A stretch of 34,531 nt of DNA from WO2-35-19 sp964365465 (lineage in GTDB: Bacteria; Patescibacteriota; Minisyncoccia; Phycocordibacterales; WO2-35-19), in the NCBI GenBank assembly GCA_964365465.1, contig CAYIPT010000008.1, positions 1 to 34,531 on the forward strand. The letters are read 5' to 3'. Below, in pieces: positions 28,896 through 34,531 of this stretch; the first letter of the stretch is position 1; every line of letters starts with the position of its first letter. A program made the translations under genes and the position numbers. The notes under the pieces were generated by a model. That model did no database searches and was not told the origin of the DNA. It saw nothing but the letters and a program-made list of their open reading frames with translations.

Positions 28896-31106
28896 ATGCT
28901 TAAATCGTTAGAAATATCTGGGTTTAAAAGTTTTGCTAAAAAAACGGAACTGAGTTTTAAGTCGCAAATAACGGCTATCGTGGGACCAAATGGCAGCGGC
29001 AAAAGCAATGTGGCTGAGGCATTTAGATTTTGCCTCGGCGAGCAATCAATGAAAAGCATGCGCGGCAAGCGCGGGGAGGATTTGATTTGGAACGGCTCAA
29101 CCGAAGTGAGCCGTTCAAACAGGGCTCAAGTTAAAATAATTTTGGATAATACCAAAAATTTATTTACAAATTTTAGATCGGGAGTTGATTTTGAAGAAGT
29201 AATAATAGAAAGAGTGGTCAATAGGGATGGCGGCAATGAATATTATTTGAACGGCTCTTTGATGCGGCTCAAAGATATCATTGAATTGCTTTCGCAAGCG
29301 CACATTGGCGCTTCGGGGCATCATATTATTTCACAAGGTGAGGCCGATAGAATTTTGTCCGCCAACACAAAAGAAAGGAGAGAAATGATAGAAGACGCTT
29401 TGGGGCTTAAAATTTATCAGTATAAAAGGGAAGAGAGCGAGAGAAAACTTTTAAAAACGGAGGAAAATATAAAGCAGGTAGAGTCATTACGCAGGGAAAT
29501 CGCGCCACATATAAAATTCCTCAAAAAGCAGGTTGAAAAGGTGGAGAGAGCCGAAGAGTTGCGATTAAAGCTTGCTAAGTTTTATAGAGAATATTTGAAA
29601 AGAGAACAAGTTTATTTGAAAACCGAAAGAGAAAAAATAGAAACGGAAAGGAAGCCGTTGACCGAGAAATTGCATCATTTAGAAAAAGAAATGGACAAAG
29701 CCAAAGAAATTTTGGAAAACTCTGCTAAAAAAGACGGCAAGAGCAAGGAACTTTTGGATGTGAAAAATGAAATTAAAGAAGAAAGAGAAAACAAAGACAA
29801 ACTTTATAGAGAGATGGGAAAAATAGAAGGCGAAATAACCGTCAACCAGAGAAACATTGAAAAAATAAAAGTGGAAATGAGGTCGGAAGAAAACAAAATG
29901 ATACCGCTTAAAGAAGTGGAGGAATTGGAAAGAGAAATTTCTATTTATTCCGAAATATCAAAAATTATACAAAAAATAAGAGAATTCGTAGGTAAACACA
30001 AAGCAAATCTGGAAGATAAGAATTTGGAAAAATTGGAAAAATTTAATCTTGATCTTGGGCACGATAAAAATAAAAGCGAAGAAAAAATATTGGAAATAGA
30101 CAAAAAACTTCTGGAACTTGATTTTAAATATAATGAAATAAAGAACTCCATAGAAAAAGAAAAAGATACCGAGAGAGATGCCGAAAAAAATATTTTTAGA
30201 ATTTCTAGCGAACAAAGCGAATTCAGAAATAAAATAGAATTTTTGAAAGAAAGAGAAAGACGATTGGAAATAGAAGAGAATGATTGGAAAAGAGAAATTC
30301 AAGAAGGCGGAGTGTTATTGGGTTCCGCTATTGTGGGATTTGAGAATGACCCAGCCTCCGCCGAAGGCTACGGCGTGGCGAAGGAAGAACAAAGACGTGA
30401 GTTGGAGAAAATGAAAATTCGGCTTGAAGAACTGGGTGGAGCCGGTGGAGCAGAAATAACAAAAGAATACAAAGAAACTTTAGAAAGAGACGAATTTCTG
30501 GCCAAAGAACTAGAGGATCTCAAAAATTCCGCGCAGTCCCTCCAAATTCTTATAAAAGAATTGGTTGAGAGATTAGATATCGAATTTAAACAAGGAATTG
30601 AAAAAATAAATAAAGCTTTCTATGAATTTTTCTCACTGATGTTTGGCGGCGGAACAGCGGAATTGAAAATTGAAAGATTGAAAATTAAAGATACGGAAAA
30701 CCCGCCTTCGCTTGAAGAATCAAGCTTCGGCGTGGCGAAGGAAGAAACAAAAGAAGGAATTGATATAAATGTATCATTACCACGCAAAAGAACTAAAGGT
30801 TTGGATATGCTCTCGGGCGGTGAGAGAGCCCTTACTTCTATCGCCCTGCTCTTTGCCGTCTCCCAAGTCAACCCGCCTCCTTTTATAATTTTGGACGAAA
30901 CCGATGCCGCTCTTGATGAAGCCAACTCAAAAAAATACGGCGACATGATTGAATCCCTTTCAAAGGTCTCCCAACTCATCCTTATTACCCATAATCGCGA
31001 AACAATGTCCCGTGCCGGCATCATCTACGGCGTCACCATGGGCCGAGATGGCGTCTCAAGATTGTTATCAATAGCATTTGATGAAGCCGTTGCGGCGGCG
31101 AAGTAA
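28896..31106 (+). CDS. smc: SMC-type chromosome segregation ATPase, short and apparently hinge-less
   Basis: 736 aa, against about 1150-1200 aa for bacterial SMC. The N-terminal head has LKSLEISGFKSF and Walker A VGPNGSGKSN (about 29-38), and IISQGEADRIL is typical of SMC. The C-terminal head has the signature LSGGERALTSIALLFAV (639 onward), Walker B FIILDETDAALDE and the LITHNR switch. The middle (about 170-560) is a charged coiled coil, and I find no hinge domain with its conserved glycines and no Rad50 zinc hook. Two copies of a 19-bp repeat encode GVAKEE near residues 492 and 613. It follows rnc by 58 bp, with CATAAA 7 nt before the ATG. Confidence 0.88.
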   Translation: MLKSLEISGFKSFAKKTELSFKSQITAIVGPNGSGKSNVAEAFRFCLGEQSMKSMRGKRGEDLIWNGSTEVSRSNRAQVKIILDNTKNLFTNFRSGVDFEEVIIERVVNRDGGNEYYLNGSLMRLKDIIELLSQAHIGASGHHIISQGEADRILSANTKERREMIEDALGLKIYQYKREESERKLLKTEENIKQVESLRREIAPHIKFLKKQVEKVERAEELRLKLAKFYREYLKREQVYLKTEREKIETERKPLTEKLHHLEKEMDKAKEILENSAKKDGKSKELLDVKNEIKEERENKDKLYREMGKIEGEITVNQRNIEKIKVEMRSEENKMIPLKEVEELEREISIYSEISKIIQKIREFVGKHKANLEDKNLEKLEKFNLDLGHDKNKSEEKILEIDKKLLELDFKYNEIKNSIEKEKDTERDAEKNIFRISSEQSEFRNKIEFLKERERRLEIEENDWKREIQEGGVLLGSAIVGFENDPASAEGYGVAKEEQRRELEKMKIRLEELGGAGGAEITKEYKETLERDEFLAKELEDLKNSAQSLQILIKELVERLDIEFKQGIEKINKAFYEFFSLMFGGGTAELKIERLKIKDTENPPSLEESSFGVAKEETKEGIDINVSLPRKRTKGLDMLSGGERALTSIALLFAVSQVNPPPFIILDETDAALDEANSKKYGDMIESLSKVSQLILITHNRETMSRAGIIYGVTMGRDGVSRLLSIAFDEAVAAAK
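30364..30389 (+). repeat. GVAKEE repeat, copy 1 in smc
   Basis: Contains the 19-mer CGGCGTGGCGAAGGAAGAA (30371-30389), preceded by GCCGAAGGCTA, which gives partial dyad symmetry (CGAAG ... versus CTTCG-like ends). Confidence 0.8.
30722..30746 (+). repeat. GVAKEE repeat, copy 2 in smc
   Basis: The same 19-mer at 30728-30746, in the same reading frame as copy 1, 357 bp away. The upstream part (CTTCG...) can pair with the CGAAG within it. Confidence 0.8.
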
Positions 31107-31154
31107 AGATTGGTTTTTTATATAAAACAAAAGGCGAGGTGGTAAGTCCCGCCC

Positions 31155-31194
31155 GGAAAATTGATTGGATTGCGCATCATCAATTTTCCTTTTT
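31155..31194 (+). terminator. Intrinsic terminator after smc
   Basis: GGAAAATTGAT (31155-31165) and ATCAATTTTCC (31179-31189) form a perfect 11-bp stem with a 13-nt loop, followed by TTTTT. The right arm overlaps the stop codon of the convergent lipoprotein gene. Confidence 0.8.
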
Positions 31195-31506
31195 CCTGAG
31201 CTTAAATTCCTTGTATCTCAAAATGAGATTTTTCAGCTTCTCATCCTGGATTTTTCCCGAATTGAGAGGAATCTCCAAACTCCTCATTCCGGCGGCGCAG
31301 TAATAGCGGATTTCCTTCCGAAAATCGCTTTCTTCCGAAAACCGTTTCTCGTGCACGGCCGGATCGCAGATGTCGATTATGACATGCGCGTATTTGTCGT
31401 AGCCGCCAGCATAAGCCGAGGGCTGCACAACTCTAAACCTTTTCTGGCAACCAAATGAAGCAGCCAAGAAAACAAGAACGAGAAATCCCAAAAGCCAACG
31501 TCTCAC
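31180..31506 (-). CDS. Small predicted lipoprotein, atypical composition
   Basis: 108 aa, GTG start (MRRWLLGFLVLVFLAASFGC). The N-terminus is a signal peptide ending in a cysteine at residue 20 that could be lipid-modified; the lipobox (SFGC) is imperfect. The mature part has no family I recognise (HVIIDICDPAVHEKRFSEESDFRKEIRYYCAAGM...). A full GGAGGTG ribosome binding site (GGAGG at 31514-31518 on the minus strand) lies 7 nt from the GTG, the clearest one in the window. My hand count gives about 47% GC for 31201-31500, clearly above the AT-rich neighbours. These points suggest a recently acquired or differently evolving gene. It lies 53 bp downstream of rnr. Confidence 0.65.
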   Translation of the reverse strand: MRRWLLGFLVLVFLAASFGCQKRFRVVQPSAYAGGYDKYAHVIIDICDPAVHEKRFSEESDFRKEIRYYCAAGMRSLEIPLNSGKIQDEKLKNLILRYKEFKLRKKEN

Positions 31507-31559
31507 TTGTACACCTCCACATAAACATTACAACAGACAAAAATTTTTGTAAAATGATT

Positions 31560-33509
31560 CTAGACCAATTTAAAATCCAATGTCTTGCGGTCAAGGTCGG
31601 CGGAGATGAGGCGGACGCGGATGGAGTCGCCGAGAGAAAATTTCTTTTTGGAAGCAGAGCCGATTATAGCGTAATTTTTTTGGTCTAATTTATAATAATC
31701 GTTACCTAAGTCCTTTATACGAATCAACCCCTCAGCTTTAGTTTCGGGATCTTCCACATACATTCCCCATTCGGTTACACCAGAAATAACCATATCAAAT
31801 TCTTGGTTTATTTTGTTTTGCATAAATTCAACTTGTTTATATTTTATGCTAGCACGCTCGGCTTCAGCAATTTCAATTTCTTTTTTACTGGCTTCCTCTG
31901 CAATTTTTTCAAATTTGGCAAATTCGTTTTTTGATATGGGTTTGTTATTTAAATAAGAGTACAAAATTCGATGCACCATCAAATCGGGATAGCGACGAAT
32001 GGGGGAAGTGAAGTGAGTATAATATTCAAAAGCTAAACCGAAGTGACCTATATTTTTTGTTGAGTATTCTGCCTTAGCCATACTGCGAATAGCGGCTGTT
32101 TTTATGAGCGATTCCGAAGAGTGTCCCTCAATTTCAGAAAGTAAAATGTTTAAATCCTTGGCACTAACATAACCGCCTCTTATGGGCAAACTGTGACCCA
32201 AAGCTTTTACAAAAATCGCCAACTCTTCCAGTTTTTCGGCATTAGGCAGATCGTGAATGCGGAAAATGCCGACACCGCCACGCTTTTGCACTTTATCACT
32301 TATGAATTTAGCCACTTCACGGTTAGCCAGGAGCATCCAATCCTCAATCATCTTCATTGTGTCCAAACGGGATTTTTTGTAGACACGAATCGGTTTGCCT
32401 TTTTCATCCAGTTCAAATTTCACTTCATCGGTCTCAAATTCAATTGCTCCGTTTTTTTTGTTTTCTTGACGATAAATTTTGGCAATGCGATTGAGTTCTT
32501 GTAGAGCTGTGTCAAGGACGCCCTTTTGGGACCGAGGCATTTCAAAGGGCGTCTTTGACACAGCATCCAAAATTTCCTGCGCCTCTTCATAAGAAAACCT
32601 TTTATTTGAATTTATTATTGTTTTACCAAACCATCGATCTAAAATTTTGCCGGTTTCTTTTTTAATATCAAAGACAGCCGAAAAAGCCAGTCGGTCCACA
32701 TTTGGCTTTAGCGAACACAAATCATTGCTTAAAATTTCCGGTAACATTGGTATTGTCCTGTCTACAAGATAGGTTGAGAAGCTTCTTTCGCGCGCCTCCT
32801 TATCGAGAACGGAATTTGGACAAACAAAATAAGAAACATCGGCAATATGCACTCCCACTCTTATTTTACCTTCGCCTAAATCCTCATAAGAAAGAGCGTC
32901 GTCAAAATCTTTGGCATCTGCCGGATCAATTGTAAATGTAATTACGCCACGAAAATCCCTTCTCCCACCAGTGTCAAAGGTGACCTTTGACACTTTTTCG
33001 GCTTCAGCTTCAACTTCAGGCGGAAAATCATAAATAATACCTTTATCAAGTAAAATACTTTGCATTTCAGTTTCGTGTTCACCCTTTTTACCTATTACTT
33101 TTAAAATTTTGCCTTTGGGGTTCAAATTTGGATTAGTCCAATTTATTTCAACTAAAACTTTTGTTCCAACTTCCGGCCCTATGTCCAACATCGGGCTGAT
33201 TTCAACCTTTTTATAAAATTTAAAATCATCTGGTGTAAAGACAAAACCAAAAGGAGATTTTTCTATTGTGCCGACAAAATTTGTTTTATTTCTTTTTATT
33301 ATTCTTATTACTCTGCCTTTTTTTCTGTCTCTGTCCCGACCGATAATTTCAACTTCCACTTCATCTTTATCAAGCGCGCAGTTTAAGTTTTCTTCAAAAA
33401 CTATAATGTCATCCTTCATGCCTTCAACTACCACAAAACCTAGCGGTTTAGCTGTGATTTTTATTATGCCTTTTAATTTTTCCTTCTTTCCTTCTTTCCT
33501 TCTTTTCAT
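31560..33509 (-). CDS. rnr: Ribonuclease R / RNase II family exoribonuclease
   Basis: 649 aa. It is a processive 3'-5' exoribonuclease that degrades structured RNA. N-terminal cold-shock/OB domains (about 10-140) precede the RNB catalytic domain, with FTIDPADAKDFDDALS providing the active-site Asp residues (Asp195, Asp201, Asp203, Asp204) and VGVHIADVSYFV next. YTHFTSPIRRYPDLMVHRIL is the second RNB signature. A C-terminal S1 domain (about 570-649, ISGVTEWGMYVEDPETKAEGLIRI) ends the protein. Two palindromic repeats are embedded in frame: residues 173-180 (VSKVTFDT) and about 316-335 (from AVSKTPFE to LDTA). The gene is divergent from the membrane protein at 33583. Confidence 0.94.
   Translation of the reverse strand: MKRRKEGKKEKLKGIIKITAKPLGFVVVEGMKDDIIVFEENLNCALDKDEVEVEIIGRDRDRKKGRVIRIIKRNKTNFVGTIEKSPFGFVFTPDDFKFYKKVEISPMLDIGPEVGTKVLVEINWTNPNLNPKGKILKVIGKKGEHETEMQSILLDKGIIYDFPPEVEAEAEKVSKVTFDTGGRRDFRGVITFTIDPADAKDFDDALSYEDLGEGKIRVGVHIADVSYFVCPNSVLDKEARERSFSTYLVDRTIPMLPEILSNDLCSLKPNVDRLAFSAVFDIKKETGKILDRWFGKTIINSNKRFSYEEAQEILDAVSKTPFEMPRSQKGVLDTALQELNRIAKIYRQENKKNGAIEFETDEVKFELDEKGKPIRVYKKSRLDTMKMIEDWMLLANREVAKFISDKVQKRGGVGIFRIHDLPNAEKLEELAIFVKALGHSLPIRGGYVSAKDLNILLSEIEGHSSESLIKTAAIRSMAKAEYSTKNIGHFGLAFEYYTHFTSPIRRYPDLMVHRILYSYLNNKPISKNEFAKFEKIAEEASKKEIEIAEAERASIKYKQVEFMQNKINQEFDMVISGVTEWGMYVEDPETKAEGLIRIKDLGNDYYKLDQKNYAIIGSASKKKFSLGDSIRVRLISADLDRKTLDFKLV
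32506..32564. repeat. Coding palindrome, VSK-type family, copy 2 (in rnr)
   Basis: 21-bp arms (32506-32526 and 32544-32564) pair with one mismatch around a 17-nt loop. On the coding strand the 5' arm begins GCTGTGTCAAAGACGCCC, nearly identical to the nrdG copy. It lies between the RNB motifs. Confidence 0.85.
32970..32994. repeat. Coding palindrome, VSK-type family, copy 3 (in rnr)
   Basis: AGTGTCAAAGGT, one central base, ACCTTTGACACT: a perfect 12-bp palindrome in the same frame as the other copies (VSKVTFDT), 15 residues before the RNB active-site motif. Confidence 0.85.
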
Positions 33510-33582
33510 AATTTGGTTTTTATGCTAGCATAATATAGCAACTTTATAAAATTTTTACTTTATAAATTTTAACTTACATAAT

Positions 33583-34206
33583 ATGTTTTCAATAAAGGAC
33601 TCAATAAAATACGGGTGGGAAAAATTTAAAGTCAATGTTGAATTAAGCCTTCTAACCACTTTACTCATGCTCGCCGTCGGATCTTTGGCGGGAGAAGGAA
33701 GGTTCCATTTTGGCACATTTTTACTTGGCTTGGCTATTGTCGTATTTGCTATAATTATAAGAATCGGCTACACCAAAATATTTTTAAGAATCCACGATGG
33801 CGAGACACCAAAATTTGTGGAAATATTCCAGGAGTACAGGACTTTTTGGAGATACTTGGGTGTTTCAATATTAATGCCGTTGGCAGTTCTTGGCGGACTT
33901 ATACTTTTGATAATCCCGGGCATAATCTGGGCTGTCAGATTTTCTTTTTCATTTTATATAGTAGTGGACACCAAAATGGGTCCGATTGTTTCAATGAAAG
34001 AGAGTTATGCCATAACCAAAGGAAAATTTTGGAAACTTTTGCTGTTTTGGATAGTCATCGGATTAGTTAATTTGCTAGGATTGATTTTTTTGGGAATTGG
34101 CCTTCTTGTGAGCGTCCCCATAACCACCCTTGCTTCCGTTTACGTTTATAGAGAATTATCCAAAGCCAGAGCCAGCTTAATCACATCTTCTCCACAGAGC
34201 GCTTGA
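33583..34206 (+). CDS. Multi-pass membrane protein, hypothetical
   Basis: 207 aa with about four hydrophobic segments: residues 20-36, 43-62, 92-122 (a long one, probably with a bend at PLAVLGGLILLIIPGIIW) and 150-180. SMKESYAITKGKFWKLLLFWIVIGLVNLLG and LLVSVPITTLASVYVYREL resemble the integral membrane domain shared by DUF975/YciC-like and glycerophosphodiester phosphodiesterase membrane-domain proteins. The function of that domain is unknown. CATAAT directly abuts the ATG. The gene diverges from rnr and is followed by an inverted repeat and a probable stable-RNA promoter. Confidence 0.75.
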   Translation: MFSIKDSIKYGWEKFKVNVELSLLTTLLMLAVGSLAGEGRFHFGTFLLGLAIVVFAIIIRIGYTKIFLRIHDGETPKFVEIFQEYRTFWRYLGVSILMPLAVLGGLILLIIPGIIWAVRFSFSFYIVVDTKMGPIVSMKESYAITKGKFWKLLLFWIVIGLVNLLGLIFLGIGLLVSVPITTLASVYVYRELSKARASLITSSPQSA

Positions 34207-34275
34207 CCCCGTTAGAGGTCAAAACTTTATTTTCTGGCAAAAGATGTTATAAACCTATCCCCACCTCTAACGAGG
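34207..34275. repeat. CCCGTTAGA-type inverted repeat, copy 2
   Basis: CCCCGTTAGAGGT (34207-34219) and ACCTCTAACGAGG (34263-34275) pair with one mismatch around a 43-nt loop. The arms resemble those before rpmE (13114-13183), while the loops are unrelated. Confidence 0.8.
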
Positions 34276-34303
34276 TTGACGGATATTGTAAAAAGGATAT
34301 ACT
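34276..34303 (+). promoter_or_regulatory. Sigma-70-type promoter at the window end
   Basis: TTGACG (34276-34281), 16-nt spacer, TATACT (34298-34303). It has the same spacing and -10 as the candidate sRNA promoter. It begins right after the inverted repeat and reads out of the window. Confidence 0.6.
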
Positions 34304-34531
34304 TGACTTCGCCCTCTAAGTGGGGGTGTTTTCAAAGCTCATTGACATCTTGAAATAATAAAGTACAAGAAAAAAATTGCTTATTTGAGCCAAGGTAAGG
34401 TTTATAAGCAGTTGCAAGTCCTAAATAAAATTAAGTGATTGAGTTAGGATCAAAAAGTTGAATTCAAAATAAAAAGGTATTTTTTGTTTTGTTCCGTTCT
34501 AAAAATCTAAAATTTAATTTTTGATTTAATT
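34304..34531 (+). other. Non-coding leader-like region, possibly of an rRNA operon
   Basis: I see no coding potential. GCTCATTGACA (34337-34347) resembles boxA antitermination elements (TGCTCTTTAACA), and TGCTTAT/ATAAGCA (34378-34384 with 34404-34410) forms a stem. Together with the upstream -35/-10 promoter this looks like the leader of a stable RNA operon. The downstream gene lies outside the window. Confidence 0.35.

Overview
The window looks like a chromosomal segment of an ultra-small, AT-rich bacterium of the Patescibacteria/CPR, most likely a Parcubacteria-like lineage. The evidence is the gene set and its style: compact housekeeping genes with 0-10 nt spacing or short overlaps, short versions of conserved proteins (EF-Ts 151 aa, RF1 292 aa, SMC 736 aa, TGS-less ThrRS), a split transketolase, a class III ribonucleotide reductase, and many genes whose start codon sits only 6-9 nt behind a TATAAT-like box. 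The placement is an inference from gene content and was not tested by phylogeny. No phage, plasmid backbone, IS transposase or CRISPR array is visible.

Layout. 1-143 is the tail of an RRM RNA-binding protein with a terminator. 237-677 is a DUF192 protein. 809-3691 is the anaerobic ribonucleotide reductase pair nrdD-nrdG, followed by a small coiled-coil protein. 4049-10735 is a central-carbon block: gapdh, rpiB, an RPE-like protein, a HigBA-type toxin-antitoxin cassette inserted in front of transketolase, transketolase N and C halves, a convergent PfkB-type sugar kinase, and class II FBP aldolase. Together these connect lower glycolysis with the non-oxidative pentose phosphate pathway. 10752-15820 holds translation and envelope genes: L25, a secreted coiled-coil/lytic transglycosylase, a candidate structured sRNA (about 12919-13075), L31 with an unusual hairpin/mini-ORF leader, RF1, S2, EF-Ts and a small membrane protein. 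A tRNA-Thr(UGU) at 15833-15908 is on the minus strand.

The minus-strand block 15931-19056 encodes a membrane thioredoxin-like protein, a GT2 glycosyltransferase and a PheRS alpha chain that carries its own FDX-ACB domain. gyrB diverges from pheS. thrS and dnaE are on the minus strand and rnhB diverges from dnaE. The plus-strand group rpmF, nusB-nudix fusion, rnc and smc follows. Then come a small predicted lipoprotein with atypical composition and rnr (both minus), a multi-pass membrane protein (plus), and a 325-bp non-coding tail that looks like the promoter and leader of a stable RNA.

The most unusual feature is a set of short palindromic repeat families scattered through the window. Several copies lie in frame inside conserved genes: nrdG, rnr (two copies), gyrB, thrS and smc (two copies). 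They encode short extra peptides such as VSKxPFDT. Another family (CCCGTTAGA...TCTAACGGG) forms hairpins in front of rpmE and at the window end. Other points of interest are the leaderless promoter architecture, the TA cassette bounded by a duplication of the transketolase 5' end, the candidate sRNA, the apparently hinge-less SMC, the NusB-Nudix fusion and the single-chain-type PheRS.
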